NCBI GenBank assembly: GCA_029879725.1
Contig: JAOUPR010000005.1
Coordinates: 1 to 64,000 of the forward strand
From: Gemmatimonadota bacterium
GTDB taxonomy: Bacteria; Gemmatimonadota; Gemmatimonadetes; Longimicrobiales; Gaopeijiaceae
Length of the DNA stretch: 64,000 nt
Reading direction: 5' to 3'
Below, one piece after another: positions 42,817-52,702 of the stretch. Below the pieces are notes generated by a model. That model saw only the letters and a list, made by a program, of their open reading frames with translations, had not been told where the DNA came from and did not search any database. Numbering within the stretch: position 1 is the stretch's first letter; every line of letters begins with the position of its first letter. Made by a program: the position numbers and the translations under genes.

Positions 42817-44694
42817 ATGACCCGAGCGCTCCTCTTCATTACCGCGATGGCGGCCGCGGCCGGCTACGCCGGCTGGGTGTACTCCCGCATGGAGGTACGC
42901 GTCCCCGGCGCGCGTATCCTGGCCGGGCTGCGCTTCTCCTCCCTCACTCTTCTGGCGGCGCTTCTCCTCGACGTCTCCGTGCCCGGGTCGCCGCTGGAGC
43001 CGGAGCGGTGGGCTCTGGTGGACGTTTCCGCCAGCACCGGCGGGGACGTGGCCACCGCGGTGGCCACCCGAAGGGCGGAACTGGAGGACGCGGGATGGCG
43101 TGTGGTCCCGTTCTCCTCGTCCGTGGGCGACGGGGCGGCCGCCGCAGGATCCGCGCACCACACGCTGCTGGCGCCCGCCCTCGCGAGGGCGGCCGAGGCG
43201 GGTGCGGTGGACGTGCTGGTGGTTTCGGACCTCCGTTTCCACGACGTGGTCGCGGCGGAGTCGGTGCTCGACCGGACCGGACTGCACGTCATCTTCGAGC
43301 GGGTGGAGGGCGGAGGCACGAACGCCGGAATCACCACCTTCGAATTCGAGACTCCTCCGTCGCGTGGCGAGGCGGTGCCGGCGCGGGTCGAGTTCTTCTC
43401 GTCCGGGCCGGGCCCCGATTCGGCGCTCCTCGAGATCCGTGAGGAGGAACGCCTGGTGGCGTCACGACGGGTCGCCCTTCCGGCTCCCGGACGGCGTGCG
43501 CTCACCACGGTGCAGGTCCCGTCCACCCGGCGGGAGGGGAGGGTACGCTACGAGGCGACCCTGAGACGGGACGGCGACGACTATCCGGCCGACGACCGCG
43601 CCGCCGTCTACGCCCAGGTGGATCGCGAGGAAGGCGCGCTGGTCCTGATCTCCCTGCGCCCCGACTGGGAGCCGCGCGTGCTGCAACCGGTACTCGGGGA
43701 CGCGTCCGGTCTGGAGACGCGCGGGTTCCTCCGCATCGGGGCGGATCGGTTCGCGCCCACCGGGCGGGGGATCGATCGGGGCGCGCCGGTGGGGGCGGCG
43801 GCGGTACGGGCGACGGCGGAGGGCGCCCACGTGCTGGTCGTGCACGGGACCGGCCCCGACGACCCGGAGTGGGTGGCGACCCTGGTGCGACGATCACCCC
43901 GGGTCGTGTTGATCCCCGCGGACGAAGGAACTCCCGGCGAATGGTACGTCTCGTCGGAGGTGCCGGCGTCCCCCGTGGCGGGGCAGTTCGTGGGGGTCAC
44001 GCTCCAGGGCCTTCCTCCTCTCCTGTCCGTCGGAGGTGGCGCCGACCCCGCCGGCGGCGACGCGGTGTTGGGGGCCCAACTCCGGGGGACGGGTCCGCTT
44101 TCCGGAGTCCTGACGCTCCATTCCGGTCCTTCGGGAAGGGTGGCCGTCACTCGCGCCACGGGCTTCTGGCGATGGGGGATGCGGGGGGACGGTCCCCGGG
44201 ACGTCTATCGGCGTCTCTGGTCGGGCGTGCTGGGTTGGCTCCTGGAGGACGTGGGCGTGGGGAGCGGAACCGGGGAGGTTCGCCCCGACGAATGGGTGAC
44301 GCCACCCGGGGAGCCGGTCTTGTGGAGGGTCCCCGGAGCGGCGGTGGACACCGTGGTGGTGGCGGTCACGCGGGGGGACACCCTGGTGGCGGTGGACACC
44401 CTGGCGGGGGGCGGCACCGTTGGCGGGAGAATCCTCCTCCCGGGGACGTACGCGTACACGGCGTCCGCCGCGGGCGGCGGCCCCCGCGGGGCCGGGCGTT
44501 TCGACGTGGCTTCGGACGCGGGGGAGATGCTCCCCCTTCCGCGCACTCCGTCCATCGCCGGCCCGGAGGGCGCGACGCGAGGGGCCGCCGGCGGCGAGTC
44601 CAGACCCCTGCGAACGCTTCCGTGGATGTATCTTCTCGTGATGGCTCTTCTCTCCGCGGAGTGGGTGATCCGCCGTCGCGTGGGCCTCCGATAG
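42817..44694 (+). CDS. Membrane protein with VWA-like motif and C-terminal anchor
   Basis: I do not recognise a precise family for this 625-aa protein. It has two N-terminal hydrophobic segments (about 1-22 and 33-52), then WALVDVSASTGG with DVSAS resembling the DxSxS metal site of VWA domains, a long region of beta-type repeats, another Rossmann-like segment (AHVLVVHGTGPDDPEW) and a C-terminal membrane helix (YLLVMALLSAEWVI). The architecture recalls BatA-type membrane proteins of Bacteroidetes and Gemmatimonadota. It sits between the M23 peptidase and ftsY. Confidence 0.72.
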   Translation: MTRALLFITAMAAAAGYAGWVYSRMEVRVPGARILAGLRFSSLTLLAALLLDVSVPGSPLEPERWALVDVSASTGGDVATAVATRRAELEDAGWRVVPFSSSVGDGAAAAGSAHHTLLAPALARAAEAGAVDVLVVSDLRFHDVVAAESVLDRTGLHVIFERVEGGGTNAGITTFEFETPPSRGEAVPARVEFFSSGPGPDSALLEIREEERLVASRRVALPAPGRRALTTVQVPSTRREGRVRYEATLRRDGDDYPADDRAAVYAQVDREEGALVLISLRPDWEPRVLQPVLGDASGLETRGFLRIGADRFAPTGRGIDRGAPVGAAAVRATAEGAHVLVVHGTGPDDPEWVATLVRRSPRVVLIPADEGTPGEWYVSSEVPASPVAGQFVGVTLQGLPPLLSVGGGADPAGGDAVLGAQLRGTGPLSGVLTLHSGPSGRVAVTRATGFWRWGMRGDGPRDVYRRLWSGVLGWLLEDVGVGSGTGEVRPDEWVTPPGEPVLWRVPGAAVDTVVVAVTRGDTLVAVDTLAGGGTVGGRILLPGTYAYTASAAGGGPRGAGRFDVASDAGEMLPLPRTPSIAGPEGATRGAAGGESRPLRTLPWMYLLVMALLSAEWVIRRRVGLR

Positions 44695-44749
44695 CAGGTC
44701 GCGTCAGACAGGGTGATCCGCGGACACGTTCCTCTCCATCCATCTCCAC

Positions 44750-45670
44750 ATGGCACGGTTGTTCAGGAAGAAGCCGGAGGCCCGCAAGGGGTTCTGGAAG
44801 CGCGTGGTGGACCTCGCCCTCACCGATGTCCGCGTGGTGGCGGGAGGGCTGGATCACGCTTCCCTGGAGGTGTTGGAAGAGCACCTCCTCGCGGCGGACT
44901 TCGGCGTTCCCGCCACCTTGCGCCTGGTGGACCACGTGGAGGGCCTGGCCCGGCGCGGGGTCCTGCGAGGGCCGGGCGAACTGGCCGGGGCGCTGCGTGA
45001 CGAGATCCTCTCCATCCTGGCCGGAGACGCCCCGGAGTTGCGGGCCGCCGACACCGGACCCACGGTGTACCTCATGGTGGGGGTGAACGGAGTGGGGAAG
45101 ACGACCTCCGTGGCCAAGCTCGCGTACTGCCTGAAGGCGGAGGGGAAGTCGGTGTTGGTGGCGGCGGCGGATACGTTCCGCGCGGGAGCCGTGGAACAAC
45201 TCGAGGCGTGGGCGAACCGCATCGGGGTGGACTTCCTGCGTGGTCAGCAGGGGGGAGACCCCGCGGCGGTGGCGTTCGACGCCATCGATGCCGCGGTCGC
45301 CCGGGACCTGGACGTCGTGCTCGTGGACACGGCGGGGCGCCTGCACACCGACCGAGGCCTCATGGAGGAACTCCGCAAGATCGATCGGGTGATCCGGCGG
45401 AGACTGGAGGGGGCGCCCCACGAGTCGCTCCTCGTGCTCGACTCCACCGTGGGGCAGAACGCGGTCCGGCAACTCGGCGCCTTCAAGGAAGCCGTGGACG
45501 TGACCGGGATCGTCCTCACCAAGATGGACTCGAGCGCAAGGGGCGGGGTCGTGGTCGCCTGCAAGGAAGAGTTCGGCGTGCCCGTCAAGCTGGTGGGCGT
45601 CGGCGAGGGCGTCGAGGATCTCCATGCCTTCGATCCCGGCGCGTTCGTGGAGGGTGTGTTCTCCTCATGA
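44750..45670 (+). CDS. ftsY: Signal recognition particle receptor FtsY
   Basis: FtsY (306 aa) is the SRP-receptor GTPase that brings ribosome-nascent chains to the translocon. It is a short form with an N domain and G domain but almost no acidic A region. GTPase motifs: GVNGVGKTTSVAKLA, DTFRAGAVEQLEAW, VDTAGRLHTDRGLM, TKMDSSARGG and the C-terminal VGEGVEDLHAFDP. recG follows after 61 nt. Confidence 0.95.
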   Translation: MARLFRKKPEARKGFWKRVVDLALTDVRVVAGGLDHASLEVLEEHLLAADFGVPATLRLVDHVEGLARRGVLRGPGELAGALRDEILSILAGDAPELRAADTGPTVYLMVGVNGVGKTTSVAKLAYCLKAEGKSVLVAAADTFRAGAVEQLEAWANRIGVDFLRGQQGGDPAAVAFDAIDAAVARDLDVVLVDTAGRLHTDRGLMEELRKIDRVIRRRLEGAPHESLLVLDSTVGQNAVRQLGAFKEAVDVTGIVLTKMDSSARGGVVVACKEEFGVPVKLVGVGEGVEDLHAFDPGAFVEGVFSS

Positions 45671-45731
45671 TCCGGGTGCCGGGCGCCGGGACCGGAGCGG
45701 CGGGGCGCACGTCGCCCGCGGCACTCACGCC

Positions 45732-47816
45732 GTGAGCTACTCGCAGCTGGACCGACCGGCGCAGTACCTCAAGGGGGTGGGGCCCAAGCGGGTGGATCCC
45801 CTGGGGCGGTTGGGGATCATCACGGCCCGCGACCTCCTCTACCACACTCCCCGGCGGTACGACGACGCCTCCACCATCCAGCCGGTCCGGTCGCTCCAGG
45901 TGGGCGGAGAGGCGACCGTGATGGGGCGGGTGCGGAGCAAGGGGGTGATCCCCACCCGGAAGGGGCTGCGCATCTTCCAGGCCGTCGTCCAGGACGAGTC
46001 GGGAATGGTGAACCTGGCCTGGCCGGGCCAGCCGTGGCTGGACCGGAAGATCCGCGAGGGAGACGTGTTGCTCGCCACGGGGCCGGTCCGGTTCTTCCAC
46101 GGTCTCCAACTGCAGCCGCGGGAGTTCACCGTCCTCGACCGGGAGGGGATGAAGGGGGGCGAACGCGGCCACGTCTTCGTGACGTATCCGGCGAGTGAGG
46201 ACGTGCCGCAGTGGGTCATCCGCCACGTGGTGGAGGCGAATCTCGACGCCCTCCTCGAGCACGCGGACCACGACGAGTATCTGGACGACGAAGTGCGCGG
46301 CGCGCTGGGACTTCCGCTCCTCTCGGAGGCGTTCCGGCGGCTTCACCGTCCGGAGGGCATCGGCGACGCGGAGGTGGGCCGGCGGCGTCTCGCCTTTGAC
46401 GAGCTGTTCTTCCTTCAACTCCTCCACGCCCAGGTGAGATACCACGCCATCCAGGAGGATCCGGGGATCGAGCACCGCCGCACCAATGAACTCATCCGAC
46501 CGCTCCACGAGGCGCTCCCCTTCCAGTTGACGGACGCGCAGGCGCGGGTGCTCCGAGAGATCTCCGGGGACATGACCTCCTCGCGGCGGATGAACCGGCT
46601 GGTGCAGGGGGACGTGGGCTCGGGGAAGACCCTGGTCGCTCTCTTCGCGATGCTGGTGGCGGTGGAGGGGGGGTACCAGGCGGCGCTCATGGCGCCCACG
46701 GAGATCCTGGCGGAACAGCACCACGAAAAGATCGCGGCGCTCCTGGAGCCGCTGGGCGTGCCGGTCACCCTGGTCACGGGACGGATGTCCGCCGCCGCCA
46801 AGCGAGCGGCCCTGGAAGCGGTGGCCGACGGTTCGGCCAGGGTGGTGGTGGGGACGCACGCGTTGATCCAGGAGGGCGTGGAGTTCCCACGGCTGGGGCT
46901 GGTGGTGGTGGACGAGCAGCACCGGTTCGGCGTGCGCCAGCGCATGGCTCTGGCGGAGCACCGCGGGCAGCGCCCCGACATCCTCATCATGTCGGCGACG
47001 CCGATTCCGCGGTCCCTGGCCATGACGCTGTACGGCGATCTGGACCTGAGCCTTCTGGACGAACTCCCCCCGGGGCGGACACCGGTGCGCACTTCGCTCA
47101 GGTCTCCCCACCAGCGCGACGCGGTGTACGCCTTCGTGGAGGAGGAAGTGGGCCGGGGTCACCAGGCGTACGTGGTCTTTCCCCTGGTGGAGGAATCGGA
47201 GAAGCTCGATCTGAGGTCGGCCACCGACGAGTTCGCGCGACTGGGCAAGGAGGTCTTTCCCCATCGAAGGGTGGGCCTCCTCCACGGGAAGCTCCCCTCC
47301 GACGAGAAGGATCGGGTCATGAGGAGCTTCCGGGACGGCGAACTGGACGTCCTGGTGGCCACCACCGTGATCGAGGTGGGGATCGACGTTCCGCGTGCGT
47401 CGGTGATGGTCATCGAGCACGCCGAGCGCTTCGGCCTCTCCCAGCTCCACCAGCTTCGCGGGAGGGTGGGCCGGGGTGCCGCGGAGAGCCACTGTGTGCT
47501 CGTGTCCGACACCGGGGCGGAGAGCGCCGAACGCCTGAAGCTCTTCCGCGAGACGGCGGACGGGTTCGAGGTCGCTCGTGCCGATCTGCGCCTCAGGGGG
47601 CAGGGCGACCTGTTCGGCGCCAACCAGCACGGACGGGACGCGGGGCTGCGCTTCGCCGACCTCCTCACCGACGAGGAACTCCTCGTCGAGGCCCAGCGGA
47701 GGGCCCGGGAGCTGGTGCTGGAGGACCCCGAACTGGAACACCCCGGAAACCGGAGGATCCGCGATCACCTTCACCAGCGATACCGGGACCGGATGGAACT
47801 CTTCGGGGTGGGATGA
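45732..47816 (+). CDS. recG: ATP-dependent DNA helicase RecG
   Basis: RecG (694 aa) remodels stalled replication forks and Holliday junctions. It has the N-terminal wedge/OB domain (DRPAQYLKGVGPKR near the start), superfamily 2 helicase motifs GDVGSGKT, VVVDEQHRFGVRQR and SATPIPRSLAMTLYGDLD, and the RecG C-terminal LRGRVGRG and RLRGQGDLFG segments. The GTG at 45732 gives a start typical of the family; there is no clear ribosome site, so the exact start is uncertain. Confidence 0.95.
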   Translation: MSYSQLDRPAQYLKGVGPKRVDPLGRLGIITARDLLYHTPRRYDDASTIQPVRSLQVGGEATVMGRVRSKGVIPTRKGLRIFQAVVQDESGMVNLAWPGQPWLDRKIREGDVLLATGPVRFFHGLQLQPREFTVLDREGMKGGERGHVFVTYPASEDVPQWVIRHVVEANLDALLEHADHDEYLDDEVRGALGLPLLSEAFRRLHRPEGIGDAEVGRRRLAFDELFFLQLLHAQVRYHAIQEDPGIEHRRTNELIRPLHEALPFQLTDAQARVLREISGDMTSSRRMNRLVQGDVGSGKTLVALFAMLVAVEGGYQAALMAPTEILAEQHHEKIAALLEPLGVPVTLVTGRMSAAAKRAALEAVADGSARVVVGTHALIQEGVEFPRLGLVVVDEQHRFGVRQRMALAEHRGQRPDILIMSATPIPRSLAMTLYGDLDLSLLDELPPGRTPVRTSLRSPHQRDAVYAFVEEEVGRGHQAYVVFPLVEESEKLDLRSATDEFARLGKEVFPHRRVGLLHGKLPSDEKDRVMRSFRDGELDVLVATTVIEVGIDVPRASVMVIEHAERFGLSQLHQLRGRVGRGAAESHCVLVSDTGAESAERLKLFRETADGFEVARADLRLRGQGDLFGANQHGRDAGLRFADLLTDEELLVEAQRRARELVLEDPELEHPGNRRIRDHLHQRYRDRMELFGVG

Positions 47817-47846
47817 TTGACCACCTCCACCCCACTTGTCTAACGT
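47817..47846 (+). promoter_or_regulatory. Promoter of asnS
   Basis: TTGACC (47817-47822), an 18-bp spacer and TAACGT (47841-47846) form a sigma70-like promoter, starting the base after the recG stop codon. The same two hexamers occur ahead of fbp at 60590-60618, including the shared 11-mer TTGTCTAACGT. Confidence 0.68.
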
Positions 47847-47903
47847 TCGCCGCCGGGCGGGTCCCGGGCGAAGTCGCATCACGGAACAGCAGGGATCGAA
47901 TCC

Positions 47904-49190
47904 ATGGCGGAGATCAGGGAGCTCGGGAAGCACGTAGGGGACACGGTAACCCTCCAGGGGTGGGTGGAAACCACGCGCGGGCACGGGAAGGTGGCCTTCG
48001 TGGTGGTGCGCGACGGCACCGGGATCGTGCAGGGTGTGCTGGTGCGGAGTCAGCTCGAGGAGGCCACCTGGGAGCTTCACGGCTCACTCACGCAGGAGTG
48101 CGTGGTGGAGGTGACGGGAGAGGTGCGGGCCGACGACCGGGCGCCGGGCGGGTACGAGCTCGGCATCCAGGAGATGACGCTCGTCTCGCGGGCCGAGGAC
48201 TACCCCATCCAGCCCAAGGAGCACGGGGTCGAGTTCCTCCTGGATCACCGCCACCTCTGGCTGCGTTCCTCCCTCCAGCGCGCGGGGCTGAAGGTCCGGG
48301 CGGAGGTACAGCAGGCCATCCACGACTTCTTCTACCGCCGGGACTTCGTCCGCATCGACACGCCCATCCTCACCGGATCCATCGGGGAGCACGCGGGCAC
48401 GCTGTTCGAGACGGACTATTTCGGGGACAAGGCGTACATGGCCCAGACGGGCCAGCTCTACGTGGAGGCGGCGTGTCCGGCGTTCCGGAAGGTGTACTGC
48501 TTCGGCCCGACCTTCCGCGCCGAGAAGTCCAAGACCCGCCGGCACCTCACCGAGTTCTGGATGGTGGAGCCGGAAGTGGCCTTCGCCGACTCCGATGACA
48601 ACATGCGGCTCCAGGAGGAGTTCGTTTCCTACCTGGTGGAGCGGGCATTGGAGAACTGCTCGGAAGAGTTGAAGATCCTGGAGCGCGACACGAGCAAGCT
48701 GGAGCACATCAAGCCCCCCTTCCCGCGCCTGAGCTACACCGAGGCGGTGGAGCGCCTGAAGGGGAAGGGGTTGGAGGTGGAGTGGGGCGCGGACCTGGGC
48801 GCCCCCGACGAAGCGGCCCTCACCGCCGACTACGACCTCCCCGTCTTCGTGTACAACTACCCGAAGGCGGTGAAGGCCTTCTACATGAAGGAGAACCCGG
48901 CCGACCCGCGCACGGTGCTCTGCGACGATCTCCTGGCCCCGGAGGGGTACGGGGAGATCATCGGCGGAAGCCAGCGCGAGGACGACCTGGATCGTCTTCT
49001 GGCACGCATCCGCGAGGAGGATCTCCCCGAGGAGGCCTACTCGTGGTACCTCGACCTGAGGCGGTATGGAACGTTCCCCCACTCCGGCTTCGGGTTGGGG
49101 CTCGAGCGCACCGTGGGGTGGATCACCGGGCGGCACCACATCCGCGAGATGATTCCCTTCCCGCGCCTGATGAACCGGCTGAACCCGTGA
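47904..49190 (+). CDS. asnS: Asparaginyl-tRNA synthetase
   Basis: AsnS (428 aa) charges tRNA-Asn. It has the N-terminal OB anticodon-binding domain ([20 protein letters not shown]) and a class II catalytic domain: motif 2 [25 protein letters not shown] and motif 3 [15 protein letters not shown] followed by [11 protein letters not shown]. The last segment and IGGSQRE distinguish AsnRS from AspRS. It has its own promoter. Confidence 0.95.
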   Translation: MAEIRELGKHVGDTVTLQGWVETTRGHGKVAFVVVRDGTGIVQGVLVRSQLEEATWELHGSLTQECVVEVTGEVRADDRAPGGYELGIQEMTLVSRAEDYPIQPKEHGVEFLLDHRHLWLRSSLQRAGLKVRAEVQQAIHDFFYRRDFVRIDTPILTGSIGEHAGTLFETDYFGDKAYMAQTGQLYVEAACPAFRKVYCFGPTFRAEKSKTRRHLTEFWMVEPEVAFADSDDNMRLQEEFVSYLVERALENCSEELKILERDTSKLEHIKPPFPRLSYTEAVERLKGKGLEVEWGADLGAPDEAALTADYDLPVFVYNYPKAVKAFYMKENPADPRTVLCDDLLAPEGYGEIIGGSQREDDLDRLLARIREEDLPEEAYSWYLDLRRYGTFPHSGFGLGLERTVGWITGRHHIREMIPFPRLMNRLNP

Positions 49191-49269
49191 CCAGCGCGAC
49201 ACGCCGGGACGCCTGCGGGAGGAGCGGGCGCCGGCCCGCCGCATGCCCCTTCCGCCGCGAGGTGGCCTG

Positions 49270-50337
49270 ATGCCCGGAATCGTCCTGGACATGATGGACC
49301 GGCGTCCCATCTGGGCCATGCCCGGGTGGGTGCCGGAGCGTATCCGGGAGTCCCTTCCCGCGGGGTGGAAGCTCGTGGTGATGGACGAGGAGACCGACGG
49401 GTCCGGAGACGGCGCCGCGAGGATATCGTCGAGGGTGCTCGATGCGGTGGCGGCGGCGGAGATCTACCTGGGGTACGGGATCCCCGCGGAGCTTCTCCGG
49501 GCTGCTCCCGGGTTGAAGTGGGCCCACTCCGGCGCCGCGGGAGTGGGGAGCTCCCTCACCCCGGAGATGATGGCGCACCCGGTGCTCTTCACCAACTCCG
49601 CCGGGATCCACGCCCCGCCCATGGCCGAGACCGTCCTCGGGATGATGCTCCACTTCGGGAGGGGGCTGGACTTCGCCCTGGCGAACCAGCGCCTGGGGCG
49701 GTGGTCCACCGAGCCGTACTACGTCGCGGGCGCTCCCATCCGCGAACTCTCGCGATGCACGATTGGGATCGTCGGTTTCGGCGGGATCGGGAGGGAGATC
49801 GCCCGCCGGGTCGCGGCGCTGGGAGCCCGGGTGGTGGCCGTCCAGAGGAGCGTTCCTCGGGAGGGCGAAGCGGATCTCGCGCCCGTGGAAGGCGGCGGGA
49901 GCCTGGGTGATCGCATCGAGCTCGTGCATGGGGCGGCGGGTGTGGACGCCGTGCTGCGGGAGAGCGACTACGTCGTCCTCGCCGTTCCCGAGACCGACGA
50001 GACGCGCGGGATGATCGGCGCGGACGCGCTGGACGCCATGAAGCCCGAGGCGGTGCTGATCAACGTGGGGCGGGGAAGGCTGGTGGACGAAGACGCTCTG
50101 GTGTCGGCCCTGGAAGCGGGTTCGATACGGGGGGCGGGATTGGACGTGTTCGCGACGGAGCCGCTGCCGGAGGGTCACCCCCTCTGGCGGCTTCCCAACG
50201 TGCTGATCACTCCCCACGTCTCCGCCGTGACGCGAGCGTTCTGGGAGCGGGAGACGGAGCTGATCCTGGACAACCTGGAGCGGTACGTCCAGGGTGAGCC
50301 GCTTCGCAACCTGGTGGACAAGACGGCCGGTTACTGA
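49270..50337 (+). CDS. D-isomer-specific 2-hydroxyacid dehydrogenase family protein
   Basis: This 355-aa NAD(P)-dependent enzyme has the dinucleotide motif GIVGFGGIGREIARRV and catalytic residues of the family: Arg in INVGRGRLVDEDAL, Glu in DVFATEPLPEGHPLW and His in LITPHVSAV. It could interconvert 2-oxo and 2-hydroxy acids; the substrate cannot be named. GAGGTGG lies upstream of the ATG. Its last 7 nt overlap the end of the opposing mazG gene. Confidence 0.88.
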   Translation: MPGIVLDMMDRRPIWAMPGWVPERIRESLPAGWKLVVMDEETDGSGDGAARISSRVLDAVAAAEIYLGYGIPAELLRAAPGLKWAHSGAAGVGSSLTPEMMAHPVLFTNSAGIHAPPMAETVLGMMLHFGRGLDFALANQRLGRWSTEPYYVAGAPIRELSRCTIGIVGFGGIGREIARRVAALGARVVAVQRSVPREGEADLAPVEGGGSLGDRIELVHGAAGVDAVLRESDYVVLAVPETDETRGMIGADALDAMKPEAVLINVGRGRLVDEDALVSALEAGSIRGAGLDVFATEPLPEGHPLWRLPNVLITPHVSAVTRAFWERETELILDNLERYVQGEPLRNLVDKTAGY

Positions 50338-51125
50338 GCCGCCTTCACTTCCTCCCAGAGCCCGTCCAACACCTCGAGACCGGCTTCTTCCAGGGAGATG
50401 CCGCGTTGGCGGGCCAGGGCCTCCAGCGCCTCGAAGCGCCGGTGGAACTTGCGGTTCGCCCGGTCGAGGGCCGTGGTGGAGTGCACGCCGGTCAGGCGCG
50501 TGAGATTGACCACGGCGAAGAGGAGATCGCCCAACTCCTCCTCGACGGCGGCGGCATCTCCCGCGGACAGCGCTCCCTCGACCTCGGCCAGCTCTTCGGA
50601 GACCTTGTCGCGGGCGCCACGATAGTCCTCCCAGTCGAAGCCGACGCCGGCGACCCGTTCCTGCATCCGGTGGGCCTTGGTGAGGGGATCCAACCCTTTC
50701 GCGAGGCCGGACAGGACGCCCTCTTCGCCGGCCCGCTCCCGGGCCTTCAAGGTCTCCCACCCCTCCCGTTCCTCGGCCTCTCCGAAGAGGTGCGGGTGCC
50801 GCCGGATCATCTTCCGCTCCAGCGCCCCGTACACCTGGGAGGCACCGAAGCGGCCCTCCTCCTCACCCAGAACGACCTGGAACGCCACGTTGAGGAGGAG
50901 GTCCCCCAACTCCGAGGCGAGACCCTCCGGAGAGCCTTCCCGGATGGCGTCCACCACCTCGTGGGCTTCCTCCAGGAGGTGGGGGATGAGGCTGGTCGGG
51001 GTCTGCTCGGCGTCCCAGGGACATTGGGCGCGCAGGAACCGCACCAGGGTGAGCGCCCGGTCGAGGACGCCCGGACCCGGGAAGTGGAAGCCGTCGGTCG
51101 GGGAGTGGGGGTTGTTCGTGCTCAT
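50331..51125 (-). CDS. mazG: Nucleoside triphosphate pyrophosphohydrolase MazG
   Basis: MazG (264 aa) hydrolyses NTPs and dNTPs to monophosphate and pyrophosphate, cleaning the nucleotide pool. Two MazG domains are visible, each with the EExxE and ELGD pattern: LLEEAHEVVDAI with SELGDLLLNV, and SEELAEVEGAL with EEELGDLLFAVVN. CPWDAEQT precedes the first. The start at 51125 removes a longer open frame that is antisense to alr. It is divergent from alr with 58 nt between them. Confidence 0.92.
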   Translation of the reverse strand: MSTNNPHSPTDGFHFPGPGVLDRALTLVRFLRAQCPWDAEQTPTSLIPHLLEEAHEVVDAIREGSPEGLASELGDLLLNVAFQVVLGEEEGRFGASQVYGALERKMIRRHPHLFGEAEEREGWETLKARERAGEEGVLSGLAKGLDPLTKAHRMQERVAGVGFDWEDYRGARDKVSEELAEVEGALSAGDAAAVEEELGDLLFAVVNLTRLTGVHSTTALDRANRKFHRRFEALEALARQRGISLEEAGLEVLDGLWEEVKAAQ

Positions 51126-51183
51126 GGTCGGCCCGAGGGTGCGCGCTTGCTCCAGGCCCTGTTTGTCGCATCTTTCTCGGGCT
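51126..51183. other. Short divergent intergenic region mazG/alr
   Basis: The 58-nt gap must hold regulatory signals for both genes. A weak candidate for alr is TTGCTC (51147-51152) with CATCTT (51169-51174), spacing 16. I see no convincing promoter for mazG. Confidence 0.35.
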
Positions 51184-52311
51184 ATGTCAACGGAACTGGG
51201 AACCAGGGCGTGGGTCGAGGTGGACGCCTCGGCGCTGCGGGAAAACCTGAGGCGGATCGCCCATCGGGTCGGGCCGGAGGCACGGCTCATCCCCATGGTG
51301 AAGGCCGACGCCTACGGGTTGGGCGTGCTGCAGGCAGTGGATGCCCTGGAGCCGATGGATCCGTGGGGCTTCGGCGTGGCCGCCGTGGACGAGGGGCTGG
51401 CGCTGCGCCGCCACGGCGTCCGCCGGCCGGTGCTGGTGCTGAGTCCGGCACCCCGGGAAGCGCTGGAGGCCGCCGTGGCGGCGGAGCTGGAGGTGTCGGT
51501 GTCCGACGCGGGTACCCTCGACCGGCTGGTGGCGTTGGCGGAGGGCGGTGCCTCACCGGCGTTCCATCTCGAGGTCGATACGGGGATGGGGCGTGCGGGG
51601 ATCCCCTCGGCGGAGGCGGAGCACTGGATCCCACTCCTCGAGCGTGCCCGGGCGGCGGGAGTCCGCTGGGCGGGGTGCTACACCCACCTCCACTCGGCCG
51701 ACGAATCCGCCGGGTCGGTGCACGAGCAGTGGCGACGGTTCGAGGGTGCGCTCGGGGTACTTCGCGCCCGGGAGACCGGGGTCCTCGTGCACGTCCTGAA
51801 CTCCGCGGGATGCATGCGGTGCCCGGAGTACGGGTGCGACGCGGTCCGGCCTGGTATCTTCCTGTACGGGGGGGGCGTGGGAGCCGACCAGCCACGACCG
51901 GAATCCGTGGCGGCCCTGAGGGCTCGGGTGGTCCACGTGCGGGACGCGGCCCCGGGGACTCCCCTGGGGTACGGGAGCACGCACCGCGCCGTGGGGCACG
52001 AGAGGTGGGCCACCGTGTGCATCGGATACGGGGACGGATTGCCCCGGGGCCTGGGAAATCGTGGTGAGGCGCTGGTGCGCGGGAGGCGGGCCGCCATCGT
52101 CGGACGGATCTCAATGGACGTAACGGTGGTAGACATCACCGATGTGCCGGACGTTGCCGTGGGCGACGTCGTGACCTTCATCGGAAACGACGGGGATCAA
52201 CGCATCACCGTCGACGAGGTCGCGGAGATGGTGGGTACCATCAGCTACGAAGTACTCACGGGGCTCACGCCGCGCGTGCAACGGATCTGGGTGCATGATT
52301 CCACACGTTGA
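51184..52311 (+). CDS. alr: Alanine racemase
   Basis: Alr (375 aa) is the PLP enzyme that makes D-alanine for peptidoglycan. The PLP lysine is Lys40 in MVKADAYGLG; the second catalytic residue, Tyr, is in TPLGYGSTHRA; and HLEVDTGMGRAGI and GRISMDVTVVD are family segments. It starts just after a short divergent region and ends 17 nt inside cdd, so it heads a four-gene coupled operon. Confidence 0.95.
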   Translation: MSTELGTRAWVEVDASALRENLRRIAHRVGPEARLIPMVKADAYGLGVLQAVDALEPMDPWGFGVAAVDEGLALRRHGVRRPVLVLSPAPREALEAAVAAELEVSVSDAGTLDRLVALAEGGASPAFHLEVDTGMGRAGIPSAEAEHWIPLLERARAAGVRWAGCYTHLHSADESAGSVHEQWRRFEGALGVLRARETGVLVHVLNSAGCMRCPEYGCDAVRPGIFLYGGGVGADQPRPESVAALRARVVHVRDAAPGTPLGYGSTHRAVGHERWATVCIGYGDGLPRGLGNRGEALVRGRRAAIVGRISMDVTVVDITDVPDVAVGDVVTFIGNDGDQRITVDEVAEMVGTISYEVLTGLTPRVQRIWVHDSTR

Positions 52312-52702
52312 TACATTGATGGACCAGGCCCGGTCGGTCCGGGATCGGGCGTACGCCCCGTATTCCGGGTTCCGGGTCGGGGCCGCCCTGTCGACCGGGG
52401 ACGGTGTCGTGCACGTGGGATGCAACGTGGAGAACGCGTCCTACGGTCTGACCGTGTGCGCGGAACGATCCGCGGTGATGGCCGCCGTGGCGGCCGGTCA
52501 TCGTTCGTTCGAAGTGCTGGCACTCTCCACCGACGGGGACGATCCCGTCGCGCCGTGTGGAGCGTGTCGCCAGGTGCTGGGCGAGTTCGCCCCGGATCTC
52601 CGGATCGTTTCGGAGGCCGGTGGACGTAGAAGAGAGTGGAGGATGGGCGAGCTACTCCCCCATCCGTTCGACAATATCCCGTCATCCGGGGAGACACGTT
52701 GA
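52295..52702 (+). CDS. cdd: Cytidine deaminase
   Basis: Cdd (135 aa) deaminates cytidine and deoxycytidine to uridine forms. The zinc site is complete: TVCAERSAV (Cys and catalytic Glu) and PCGACRQVL (two Cys). SGFRVGAAL and GCNVENASYG near the N-terminus bind the nucleoside. It overlaps alr by 17 nt and its stop overlaps the TTG start of a lipoprotein gene. Confidence 0.95.
   Translation: MIPHVDTLMDQARSVRDRAYAPYSGFRVGAALSTGDGVVHVGCNVENASYGLTVCAERSAVMAAVAAGHRSFEVLALSTDGDDPVAPCGACRQVLGEFAPDLRIVSEAGGRRREWRMGELLPHPFDNIPSSGETR

Noticed and set aside
48084-49319. Long minus-strand frame opposite asnS
   Set aside because: Shadow frame; the plus strand encodes a complete AsnRS.
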